Below are positions 1 through 8,549 of a stretch of DNA of 60,786 bases, piece after piece. The DNA lies in contig JALRLY010000256.1 of NCBI GenBank assembly GCA_023647555.1, forward strand, positions 1 through 60,786, read 5' to 3'. A program made the position numbers and the translations under genes. The notes beneath the pieces were generated by a model. It was not told where the DNA came from and did not search any database. It saw nothing but the letters and a program-made list of their open reading frames with translations. Source of the DNA: Pancytospora philotis (lineage: Eukaryota > Microsporidia). Each line of letters starts with the position of its first letter. The first letter of the stretch is position 1.

Positions 1-219
1 CGGGCCGAAGCTAAAAGCGAATCGAAAACACCTGAAGGCGGCATAATAATCAAAAGCCGGGGGATATGATATACCTTAACATTTATTATCTCAATAAATT
101 ACCCCTATGTCTAATTATGTTCTTCAATACTTCAAAGTAAACACAATCAGGAATGGCAGTGGTAATAAAACTGAATGCAGATGCAGCAATAATGAAGTAC
201 GACATCAAGCTAAAATTTA

Positions 220-3200
220 TTATTCATTGCGCAGCTGATACACCTCCCTCAGCATCGCAGACTCTTCGGAGCTAGGGCAGTTCCGGACAAGCGTCATACA
301 GCGCTGGGGATTCTCCATGCACAGCGGGTACACGCGGCGCACGAGCTGGATGAGCTTTTTGTTCTCGGCCCATTTCAAGATGCAGCTGCGCAGCGGCCTC
401 GTCTCGCTGCTTGCAGTATTTTCCTGGAGCGCGCTCGGTTCGTATCTAAAAATGCGGAGCAGCACGCGGAGCGCCTGCCCGACGATACTCAGATCGTCCT
501 CGTTGGCGATGAACCGGCAGTACTGAACGAAGTACGGCAGGGAGATCGCCTTCATGTCGCCCAGCGCCTCCACGGCCCATACCTTAAAGAGCGCGTTCCG
601 CGTGTCGAGCCGCTGGATGATCGCGTGGTAGCACGGCTGCGTGAAGCGGTACGAACCGAGGATCTGGGCGACGCGGCCGAAGAGCTCGCTCTCGTACAGG
701 CTGCTCAGCGCCGCCACCAGCTCTGTGACCATGTTGTCGTTGAGCGTGAAGCCGTGCTCGTATATCTTGTACTCTATGTAGCTCAGCGGCGCGATGTAGA
801 ACATGGAGTATATCCTGTTCATATTGGCCGAGGAGACAGACGCGGTATCCAGCTTTGCGATCAGAGTTGCGGTGATCCCGTCCAGGACGCCTCTGCTGAA
901 GATGATGCGCAGTATTTCAGCGTTGTGCTGCCCCTTCTCAATCTGCTGCGCCACGTAGCCGAGAATCGCATCGTCGCTGGTGCCGAGCAGGCCGGCGATG
1001 TCGAAGCCGTGGCCGTCCAAGAATCTGGCGGCCTTCACGCCAACAAGCACTTCGCTGTTCGCCGTGCTGGTAACAAGGCCGCCGACCAGCTGTGTGGCTG
1101 CCAGCAAGCTGGCCTCGGCAGCTTCTGCGCCGTTCCTTGCTAGCCGGTCTTTCAGCGCGTCGAGCAGGTGCGGAAGACCGCACTCGAGCCGTTCAGGGTT
1201 GGCGTACTTGCCGTGCATTAGGCCAATGCCGGCGGCAATCTCATCTGATCTGTCGGGGTAGTCGGCAATTATGCGCAGCACATCCTCGCTGCTCACACTG
1301 CACACCACGTGCGCAAGGATAGAGTGGTCTGCGGCCTTGGCAACCATCGCAGCGACCATCTCGCTGAAATCGCCGTACCTGAGGGCGTAGAACGGAGCAG
1401 TGGCCTTCAAAAGCAGCCCGAGCTTCGCCACGTGCCGGGAGTCCTGCACCCACTCGTAGATGCTCTTGAATGTGTAAAGATACTCTGCGTCCGAGGCGAT
1501 CTTGCTGAAGCACTCGCTGAAGTCGTTCTGCTCCGACCGCAGCGTGTCGTAAATCTGGCTCACGTTCGTGTTGATACCGGGCTTGTATGCGATGTCATTT
1601 ATGACAACAGCGTCGTCAGCGGCAGTTGCTCCATTCTCGGGCGCATCCTCCTCCTTCCAGCGGAACAGCACGCCTTTCATCGCCTTGACTCTTCTCTCGT
1701 GCTCCTCAGACGTCTCGTCCTCGAGTGCGCGCTTCCCATGCTCCGTGCCAATGACTTGCAGATCGACAGCGCGGCGGTCCGCCTCGTTCAGGATATCCTT
1801 ATGCGCCGAGAGGCTGATCACAGTCCAGATGTGCTTCGTGATGCCTATCCGGCGGATCTCGTCGATGTTCGCGACGGCCCACTCAAGGTTGTACTGCGCG
1901 TACAGCAGCTTGTACCGGTCTGTCATCTGGGCGGCGTACGGCTGCATGTCCATAGGGAACCATATGTTCCGCTTGATGAGATACGCCGCTAGCAGGTCCT
2001 TGCTGATGGAGGAGGCCACGCGCTGCTTGATTCTGTCGTGGGCCAGGTTGATGTGGAACTCCCGCAGCAGCCGCGCCTCTGCGGTGTCGATGCGCGCGAG
2101 CGACAGCATGAAGAAGGTATCGGGCAGGCCCAGGACCTCAGCGATGGACGGTGTGTGGGTGTCCAGGAATGCGTTATAGATCACGTACAGCCTTGCATCG
2201 GTGATGAAGCTGCTTTCCGGCCCTGCTAGCGCTTTCATCAGAGCGTCTATGCTGAACTTCTCCAAGCCGGCCGCGATGTCGCAGCGGATGTGCTCCGCCA
2301 CAGCAGCGCTCGCGAAATGCGCCGCAGTCGTAAACATCTTTGTATGGTGCATTATGACGTATGACAGAGCGGCCAGGGCCTCGACGCAATCAGCACTGAG
2401 CGCGTGCTCGGTCCTCTTCAGATGCGAACGCACTGAGGCAGAAAGGGGCTCGAACAGCTTGGTAAAAGACGCGGGTGTGCACAGCGCGCGGGTGGCTGTA
2501 GAGACAAAGTGCACGAAATCAGCCTCAACTGCCAACTTGTCGATTATCTGCGCTGCCATCGCCACCCGGGAGGCATTTTCGACGTGCTTAAGACTGGCCT
2601 CAGAGAGCAAGCGGACAACGCAGTCGCCGTCTATGAGCTTGAAATCGAGCGCCGGCACGATGCGGTAGATGGTTCCGGTCTCGAGCAGATACTCAAAAAC
2701 ATGTGCGATGCTCCCCGCGCACGCGGCCTGGACCCGCGGCTCGTTGATGTCCAGCAGCGCGATGATCCTCGGATTGATCTTCGCGTACGCGCCGAACACT
2801 TCCTCGAACGACTGCGCCAGGATGTCGTACATCGTCACGTATCCGAACACGGTGTACTCGTCCGCGGAGGCGAGGTCGAGCGGGATCCCGGAGATCCGGA
2901 ACAGCTCGCCGCGCAGGATGGCGAGCAGCTGGCTCCCGAGATCGCTCTGCACCGGCGCGGTGATTTCGCAGATGGCCGCGGCGGACGCGTCCTTGAGGTA
3001 CTCCTTCATCACGTTGTACGCTACGTTGGTGATGTCGCTGCGCCGCAGATGCCGCAGATAGTCCATGATGTCGAACGCGCTACTGTAGTAGAACGCGACG
3101 GTGAACGCGTCCTCGGACGAGTCCAGCAGCAGCTCCTGCGTCACGGTATTGTTGCGGTAGTGCATATACAGCTGCGAGGACTTGTCGAGGTCCTTCTGCG

Positions 3201-3264
3201 CGATGCGCTTGAACAGCGGCCGGCGCAGCTCCAGCAAGCTGTCTCGCCTCTCCGCTGTTATCAT
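220..3264 (-). CDS. Large unrecognised alpha-helical (HEAT-like) protein, 1014 aa
   Basis: I do not recognise this protein. It is one long uninterrupted frame of 1014 residues, rich in Leu, Ala, Ile and Glu and predicted by eye to be almost entirely helical, with short amphipathic helix pairs that recall HEAT or ARM solenoids such as importins, nucleoporins or cohesin/condensin accessory proteins. A charged, possibly disordered stretch lies near residues 510-550. No signal peptide, membrane span or catalytic motif is visible. The ATG at 3264 is preceded on the minus strand by two A/T runs of the AAATTTTT type, as in neighbouring genes. The coding sequence is GC-rich at third positions like the housekeeping genes, so it is probably a conserved cellular protein rather than a recent invention. 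Function is unknown. Confidence 0.85.
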   Translation of the reverse strand: MITAERRDSLLELRRPLFKRIAQKDLDKSSQLYMHYRNNTVTQELLLDSSEDAFTVAFYYSSAFDIMDYLRHLRRSDITNVAYNVMKEYLKDASAAAICEITAPVQSDLGSQLLAILRGELFRISGIPLDLASADEYTVFGYVTMYDILAQSFEEVFGAYAKINPRIIALLDINEPRVQAACAGSIAHVFEYLLETGTIYRIVPALDFKLIDGDCVVRLLSEASLKHVENASRVAMAAQIIDKLAVEADFVHFVSTATRALCTPASFTKLFEPLSASVRSHLKRTEHALSADCVEALAALSYVIMHHTKMFTTAAHFASAAVAEHIRCDIAAGLEKFSIDALMKALAGPESSFITDARLYVIYNAFLDTHTPSIAEVLGLPDTFFMLSLARIDTAEARLLREFHINLAHDRIKQRVASSISKDLLAAYLIKRNIWFPMDMQPYAAQMTDRYKLLYAQYNLEWAVANIDEIRRIGITKHIWTVISLSAHKDILNEADRRAVDLQVIGTEHGKRALEDETSEEHERRVKAMKGVLFRWKEEDAPENGATAADDAVVINDIAYKPGINTNVSQIYDTLRSEQNDFSECFSKIASDAEYLYTFKSIYEWVQDSRHVAKLGLLLKATAPFYALRYGDFSEMVAAMVAKAADHSILAHVVCSVSSEDVLRIIADYPDRSDEIAAGIGLMHGKYANPERLECGLPHLLDALKDRLARNGAEAAEASLLAATQLVGGLVTSTANSEVLVGVKAARFLDGHGFDIAGLLGTSDDAILGYVAQQIEKGQHNAEILRIIFSRGVLDGITATLIAKLDTASVSSANMNRIYSMFYIAPLSYIEYKIYEHGFTLNDNMVTELVAALSSLYESELFGRVAQILGSYRFTQPCYHAIIQRLDTRNALFKVWAVEALGDMKAISLPYFVQYCRFIANEDDLSIVGQALRVLLRIFRYEPSALQENTASSETRPLRSCILKWAENKKLIQLVRRVYPLCMENPQRCMTLVRNCPSSEESAMLREVYQLRNE

Positions 3265-3543
3265 AACGCTTCAAAAAATTTGGAGCAAAAATTTCGTACC
3301 CGCGCGCCGGTGGGAGTTGCTGCTGTAGAATGGCTTGGCCATAGCGCCGTTGCTTTTGTCAGTAGGTTACCGTTGAAAGTACAATGTCCTATTTAGTGGG
3401 CTGCCAGGGAGTCTGTCGCATTCTAACCAGCATCTCTCACTAAAATACACCAGACTAGTCGATATGCAATTAGAAAGGCAAGCCATGCAAGTAAATTTAA
3501 TTATTCACCGACAACTCTCCACATCTCTTAGCGTACAGCGCTT

Positions 3544-4878
3544 TCAGTCGCCGACGTGCGCCTTCACCTTCAGATACAGACTCATACGCTTAAGCAGCTG
3601 CTTCCAGTCGCGCAGCGTATTCTCGTAGGCGCTCACGTAGTCACTGATCCGCTTGAAGTGCGCTCTCTGGAGGATTGCGTCGTGCACAAGCATGCAGTCC
3701 TTCCTGTGCACGTAGAACCCCCTGTACACCTTCTCGCCGGGCCTGAAGCCCACGACGCAGACGGCGTGCGGTATGTCCAGCAGCGCGCAGATCTCCGGGT
3801 CGGCGTCGATGTACACGCAGCTCTGCGGGGTGAAGTTCTCGTGCAGCGCGAGCATCTCTCTGCCGCAGATGTCAGCGATGCGCACCGCCTCGGTCTGGAA
3901 CCGCGCGTACATGTGCACGCCGTCCACTATGCGGTACGGCTTGGGCCGTGCCCGCTGGCCGGCGGCGCCTGGGGGATGGGCGCAGCTCTGTGCATCTGGC
4001 ACTGCCTTCAGCGTTCTCCCCTCTCTGAACCAGCCCTTTTCGGTCTTGAGCCTCTGCACGCGGCTCCGCAGGTACACCTTCTCGTCCTTGAATGTGCCCT
4101 TGGGAACCCCCTTGGGGTAGACTATCTCGCTCTTCCGACAGAGTGACTCGACGGTGTACAGCGGGTGGATCTTTAGCTTTGCGATCGTGGCCGGAATCGC
4201 TCCCATGCGCTGCGAGTCGAGCTGCCCGAACAGCTCGTGCTTCAGGGGCAGGAATGGCAGCTGTTGCGAGTCTGCGCTCCCCTTATTCTGCGACTCAACA
4301 AGCCGCGCGCCCACCACGCCCAGAATGTGCCTGAAGATCCTGTGGTAGCGCGTCGTCTTGGTAAAAACGACCGTCTGGTCGCTGAGCTGCCCGTGCCTGT
4401 CGCAGCCGAAAACGTTGCCGCTGTACTTCTTGGTGTGCTCTACAATCTTGGGGCCCACGTTGTACTCTACGAAGGCTGATACATTCTGGCCGAGGGCAAA
4501 GTACACCCGGGCCTCGATGCCGCTCATGTTCAGACTGACGAACTGCTCGATCGCAGCATCGATCTCGGGGCCGTCGGGATCGTGCAGCTCGGGACTATTA
4601 TCTGCGGATTTTGCCGAGCGGTAGAAGCCGCCGAAGGGTTTGATCTCTAGTTCGCCGCCCTGGGCAAAGATCTCCCTGGCTATCTCGTATGCGTTTATCT
4701 CCTTGGACAAGCGATACGACCGGGGCTGTCGCAGCTTCTGAACCACGAGCAGAAACTGGTGCAGCATCTTCATCTTAACGTGCTTAGCAGACTCCCTGAC
4801 CTTCTGCTGCTTAGGAGGCGCAGGCTCGAACTCGACGAGCGAGGCTGCATCCCAGCTGTCCGACGACTGCTCGCCCAT
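3544..4878 (-). CDS. RAD4: Rad4/XPC-like DNA damage recognition protein (short form)
   Basis: This is a nucleotide-excision-repair damage sensor of the Rad4/XPC family, acting in the nucleus to bind distorted duplexes and recruit TFIIH. The family is recognised from the beta-hairpin (BHD) region in the C-terminal half. The stretch reading HPLYTVESLCRKSEIVYPKG, then a VYLRSRVQRL block and a GWFREGR block, matches BHD1 of Rad4 and XPC. The later segment with PHAVCVVGF and VHRKDC matches BHD3. At 444 residues it is much shorter than yeast Rad4 (about 750 aa) or human XPC (about 940 aa). The N-terminal transglutaminase-like part is reduced to about 200 poorly conserved residues, and a Pro/Gly/Arg-rich linker sits near residue 300. 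The start ATG follows a GGCCC-type motif. The assignment rests on motif reading only. Confidence 0.8.
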   Translation of the reverse strand: MGEQSSDSWDAASLVEFEPAPPKQQKVRESAKHVKMKMLHQFLLVVQKLRQPRSYRLSKEINAYEIAREIFAQGGELEIKPFGGFYRSAKSADNSPELHDPDGPEIDAAIEQFVSLNMSGIEARVYFALGQNVSAFVEYNVGPKIVEHTKKYSGNVFGCDRHGQLSDQTVVFTKTTRYHRIFRHILGVVGARLVESQNKGSADSQQLPFLPLKHELFGQLDSQRMGAIPATIAKLKIHPLYTVESLCRKSEIVYPKGVPKGTFKDEKVYLRSRVQRLKTEKGWFREGRTLKAVPDAQSCAHPPGAAGQRARPKPYRIVDGVHMYARFQTEAVRIADICGREMLALHENFTPQSCVYIDADPEICALLDIPHAVCVVGFRPGEKVYRGFYVHRKDCMLVHDAILQRAHFKRISDYVSAYENTLRDWKQLLKRMSLYLKVKAHVGD

Positions 4879-5165
4879 GGGCCGGGATGCAGTTTTACAT
4901 CAAAAAGCGCATGGTAAGCTAGCTGCACAGCAGTACGCGTGCAAAAACTTTGAAAGAAAACGCAAAATGCTTGATAGCTTATGTTAAGTTGTGTTACACG
5001 ACAGGTTAAGTGTTATACGAAAATGAAGCTGCCATACCACCACAGTTTACAGCTTCCGAACGCACATCTAAAACAATACAACTGTAAATGCCCAAAACAC
5101 CACGCACATACAATGATAAAACGCGCTAAGCGCACAGAACCAGACGAGAAAAAAGGTAAGTTGAT

Positions 5166-6317
5166 TTAATAATCTTCTACAACCTCTGGCTTAGAAATAC
5201 CATAGAAGGCCCTCTTTTCCTCGGATGTCTGGAAGCGGCCTCTGCCGATCTTGGAAGAAGTATCGATGAACTTGATGGCGATGTCCTCCTTAGCCGGCTT
5301 GGGCGCGAGCGACTTCCTGAGAGTGACGACTCTCTTGCACGGGCCGGTGACAGGGCCCTTGAGCATGATGTAGTCGTTCTTGACGTTACCGTAGTGCGGG
5401 AAGCCGCCCATGGGGTTGATCGTCTTGACCGTCAGATCGAACTCAGTGGTGATCGGAGACTGGCCGTTGCCGAGGCCGTAGACGCAGAGGTTCTGCTGGG
5501 TCCTTCTGTGGAAACCGAGCTGACCAGCACGGGCCACTGTGTACATGACACGGGCCGGGTGCCAGGCACCGATACAGGCGACCTTACGGCAGCCCTTGTT
5601 GGTCTTTCTCGGCAGGATGGTGGTGCCCCATCTCTTGACGACACCCTGGAAACCCTTACCCTTGGTGACGCCGATCGTATCGATCAGCTCGTTCTTGTCG
5701 AAGACCTCGTCGATCTTGATCTCCTTCTCGAAGCGCTCCAGGGCGAAGTCGACCTTGTCAGCGATGGAACCGCCGTTGATCTGGATCTCGGCGATGTGCG
5801 CCTTCTTCTGGCCGATGGAGAAGATCTTGTCGACCTGGGAGTGGACAAGCACCCTGATCACATCAGAGGTCTTCTTGAGCTCCTCGACATCCTCAGCGGT
5901 GAAGCCGACAGACTTACGCAGATCGGTGTAGACAACACCGGGGACATACTTCTTGGCGAACATCCTTCTAATGACATTCTCAGAGAGGTGCTCAGCAAGA
6001 ATAACCTTGGTCCTGGCGAGACCGTTGATGGTCTTCTGGTAGCCGACGACACCGTGCACAATCATAGCGGGCGTCTCGAGGATGGTGACAGCCTCGAACA
6101 GCTCCTTCGTGGCGAGCTTGTTCTTGGACTTGAACTCCTTGGAGCGGATGACGTGGGTCATACCAGCCTTGTAGGCCAGGAAGCCGGTGATGTGGCACGG
6201 GCTTGCGGCATCGTCCTTCGGGAAGGCCTTGATGCTCGGCCTGATCGTGCTGGAGCGCCTCTTCGGACGGAACTGGAGCGAACCGTGTCTGGGAGCCTCA
6301 AACTTCCTGCAGCTCAT
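5166..6317 (-). CDS. RPL3: Large-subunit ribosomal protein uL3 (RPL3)
   Basis: RPL3 is a core protein of the 60S subunit whose central loop reaches the peptidyl-transferase centre. The 383-residue product has the standard eukaryotic length. It begins [14 protein letters not shown], contains the [15 protein letters not shown] block near residue 45, the [16 protein letters not shown] block, and the [16 protein letters not shown] segment that carries the conserved His of the central loop. The start at 6317 is fixed by a CCC motif 5 bp upstream and by three AAAATTTT boxes within 45 bp. No intron is needed. The 3' end lies in an AT-rich 287-bp spacer with the stop inside a TTTAAT run. It is divergently arranged with the C2H2 gene at 6649. 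Confidence 0.98.
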   Translation of the reverse strand: MSCRKFEAPRHGSLQFRPKRRSSTIRPSIKAFPKDDAASPCHITGFLAYKAGMTHVIRSKEFKSKNKLATKELFEAVTILETPAMIVHGVVGYQKTINGLARTKVILAEHLSENVIRRMFAKKYVPGVVYTDLRKSVGFTAEDVEELKKTSDVIRVLVHSQVDKIFSIGQKKAHIAEIQINGGSIADKVDFALERFEKEIKIDEVFDKNELIDTIGVTKGKGFQGVVKRWGTTILPRKTNKGCRKVACIGAWHPARVMYTVARAGQLGFHRRTQQNLCVYGLGNGQSPITTEFDLTVKTINPMGGFPHYGNVKNDYIMLKGPVTGPCKRVVTLRKSLAPKPAKEDIAIKFIDTSSKIGRGRFQTSEEKRAFYGISKPEVVEDY

Positions 6318-6325
6318 TGATGGGC

Positions 6326-6362
6326 AAAATTTTCGCGGTTATGTAAAATTTTGGAAAATTTT
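6326..6362 (-). promoter_or_regulatory. Triple AAAATTTT promoter boxes of RPL3
   Basis: Three copies of AAAATTTT lie at 6326-6333, 6345-6352 and 6355-6362, directly upstream of the RPL3 start. A CCC motif sits between the nearest box and the ATG. Single copies of the same 8-mer occur 6-30 bp upstream of many other starts here. In microsporidia, AAATTT-like signals are known upstream of ribosomal-protein genes, and CCC or GGG motifs are known just before start codons. The 8-mer is palindromic, so its orientation cannot be read. Confidence 0.7.
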
Positions 6363-6648
6363 GCGCAGCGCGAGCGGACGCGTCGCAGCGGGCAGGGCGA
6401 GTGTGCGCCTCCAAGTAGTAGCCATGGGGCTGTCCATAACAAATTTAATCTGCTGTTGCGCTAGTTTATTCGACAAATGGGTGCTATCCAACCTGGTGGG
6501 AGATTTGTGTATTTTAACCGTAATTCGTTGTTAGGGAAAGTGATGCTGCATTTGCTGGTGTCTTTGTTTTAAGCATGCTTGCACTGTCTTGTTACTGTAC
6601 CCGGTGCAGATACGCGACACGCAGAAAAGAAGCACGCAGCTGCAGCCC

Positions 6649-7155
6649 ATGCAGCTGCGCTGCCCGTGGGCCAACTGCGACAAGACGTTCCCGTGCAACG
6701 CCAAGCTCGAGGACCACATGAACGTGCATCTCAACAACCGCCCGCACGTGTGCGACATCTGCGAGCGGGCCTATCCGTCCAGCAAGGGGCTGGAGGTCCA
6801 TCGGAGGACGCACGCGCCGCCCGCGCACGTCTGCGAGGGATGCAACGCAACCTTCATCCACCGGAGGAACCTCCAGCGCCACCGCAAAATCTGCGGGCGT
6901 GTCTTCAAGTGCGAGCACTGCGGTCGCGAATTCACACGGGAGGGCAACTACCAAAACCACCTCGCGAGGAAGCACCGGCCGAGGCCTGAGGGCCCCGTCA
7001 AATGCGACGAGTGCGGTGCCACGTTCAAGTCGGCCTCCTCCTGCAAGACGCACCACAGAATCATACACCTAAAAGAGCGCATCCAGTGCCCAAAGTGCGA
7101 CAAGACGTTCTCGTACAAGTACAGCTTCGAGCAGCATCTCAAGAAGCATTCATGA
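6649..7155 (+). CDS. Six-finger C2H2 zinc-finger protein, TFIIIA-like
   Basis: The protein (168 aa) is essentially a string of six zinc fingers and little else: CPWANC..H..H, CDIC..H..H, CEGC..H..C, CEHC..H..H, CDEC..H..H and CPKC..H..H. The third finger ends in Cys instead of the last His. The closely packed architecture and the first finger with four residues between its cysteines resemble TFIIIA, the 5S rRNA gene factor, which normally has nine fingers. It could equally be another nucleic-acid-binding zinc-finger protein. I chose the ATG at 6649 because it is immediately preceded by GCAGCCC, the local start motif; the frame is open back to 6589, which would add 20 residues. It is divergent to RPL3. 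Confidence 0.75.
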   Translation: MQLRCPWANCDKTFPCNAKLEDHMNVHLNNRPHVCDICERAYPSSKGLEVHRRTHAPPAHVCEGCNATFIHRRNLQRHRKICGRVFKCEHCGREFTREGNYQNHLARKHRPRPEGPVKCDECGATFKSASSCKTHHRIIHLKERIQCPKCDKTFSYKYSFEQHLKKHS

Positions 7156-7343
7156 AAGCTGCCGCGCCGTCAGGATCGACCTGCCGCATAATAAACTCGC
7201 CTTGTAAGTAGATCTTTATATTTTTGCGCTGTTTGTACACAGACGTTGTGCGAGCGCGAAGTTGTCGCTATCGATTATTTTCACGGCACTTTGCGCGGCT
7301 CCCGTGCAAAAACGCACCAATGAAAATGCGACGGCAAAAAGGA

Positions 7344-7415
7344 TTTCCCATCCGGGAATCGAACCCGGGCCCTAAGAGTGAGAGTCTTAAATCCTAACCA
7401 CTGGACCAACGGGAA
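7344..7415 (-). tRNA. tRNA-Glu(CTC)
   Basis: A complete 72-nt cloverleaf is readable on the minus strand. The acceptor stem TTCCCGT pairs with ATGGGAA (one G-T pair), followed by discriminator A. The D arm carries GTCC/GGAT with the GTGGTTA A-box core. The anticodon stem is TAAGA/TCTTA with loop CTCTCAC, giving anticodon CTC (plus-strand 7380-7382). The T arm is CCGGG/CCCGG with loop TTCGAAT. No intron is present and CCA is not encoded. It lies between the zinc-finger gene and BUD23. Confidence 0.97.
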
Positions 7416-7590
7416 TAACTAAATTCATTACACAGTTCACAGTTGCTCTCGTTCGAAATGACTGTTGCTACGGCACAGTAGCAGCAGCAAAAATTCCGAG
7501 TGTATGCAAAAGCGGTTAGAGCGCCAGCAAAACGATTTACTAAGGCGTCAAAACTATTTTACTACAAGCAAATACTGCAGTTTACAGTTT

Positions 7591-8262
7591 CTACTCCTGC
7601 TCCATGATCGCGCGCTTCCTGCTCGGCTTCGCAGTCCTCCTCTTCGCCTCGCTGGGCTTGCGCGCGTACTTGTCGAGCACGAGGTACGTCTTGACGTTCT
7701 TGGTGCCCTCGTTGTCGACGACCAGCCCGCCGGTGAATCCAGCGAGCTTCGCCTCGCGGCTGAGGATGTCCAGCTCCTTTTTGCTGCAGTACACCTGTAT
7801 GACAGCGCGCACAGACACAACGGCGTGCAGGCTCTTGAAGAACGTCTTGATGCGCTTCAGCGGATAGTGCTGCGCCGAGTACGACTGGAAGAGCCACTGC
7901 ACGGCGCTGATGCTCACGGCGTACTCGAACGCCTCCTTCCGGAACGGCAGCGGCGCGCCCAGATCGCAGCACAGCAGCCCGAGGCTGGGCGACTGCTCGC
8001 GCGCGACCTGGAGCATCGCCGGCGAGATGTCGACGCCGACCCACTGGTGGCCGCACTCGCGCAGCGCCTGGCCGCTCAGCCCGCTGCCGCATCCGAGATC
8101 GAGAACGACTGCTCGAGTCTCCGCCGGCATCTCGAGCAGCTCGGCCGCCCTCAGCGTGATTTCCCGCTGTATCTTCGATATCCGCGTGTTTGCGTTGTAC
8201 TTCTTGCTCTCCACCGCGTCGTAGTACAGCTCAGCGGGCGCGCTCAGCTCGGGAACAGCCAT
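7591..8262 (-). CDS. BUD23: 18S rRNA (guanine-N7) methyltransferase Bud23
   Basis: Bud23 methylates a guanine of 18S rRNA (G1575 in yeast) during 40S maturation. The 223-residue protein opens with the family N-terminus PELSAPAELYYDAVESKKY and NTRISKIQREITLRA. It then carries the SAM-binding motif VLDLGCGSGLSGQ near residue 55, the GVDISPAML acidic motif, SAVQWL, and a basic C-terminal tail rich in Lys and Arg as expected for nucleolar targeting. The reading frame is open three codons further upstream, but that codon is TTG. The ATG at 8262 sits 7 bp after an AAAATTTT box (8270-8277) and is the natural start. Bud23 normally works with Trm112, which is not seen in this window. Confidence 0.93.
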   Translation of the reverse strand: MAVPELSAPAELYYDAVESKKYNANTRISKIQREITLRAAELLEMPAETRAVVLDLGCGSGLSGQALRECGHQWVGVDISPAMLQVAREQSPSLGLLCCDLGAPLPFRKEAFEYAVSISAVQWLFQSYSAQHYPLKRIKTFFKSLHAVVSVRAVIQVYCSKKELDILSREAKLAGFTGGLVVDNEGTKNVKTYLVLDKYARKPSEAKRRTAKPSRKRAIMEQE

Positions 8263-8549
8263 GACGGCCAAAATTTTAACAGCATTTATTCGGCGCGCCG
8301 GTGCTCGTACCGTCCAACTGAAATTCAGTTAAAAGAGGCTCAAAGCTTACAGATATGCTATTTGATCAATATCAATGTACTTTTTATGCATTTTTAAGCA
8401 CCAAATGTAAATTTATGCACGCCATTCTATTCATGCGCTTACATACGCGTCCGCTCCGCACGGCGCTATGCGGATGGCAGCGAACAGCCGCACGGCTCTG
8501 TTTATGCGCGGCGCGCCTGCCTATAAATAAACAGAATATTCGCCCCTGA

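Noticed and set aside
4981..5169. A 62-codon plus-strand frame ending near a GTAAGT, suggesting an exon with a splice donor
   Set aside because: The frame has no recognisable content, no matching branch site or acceptor is seen, and the RPL3 3' end follows at once on the other strand.
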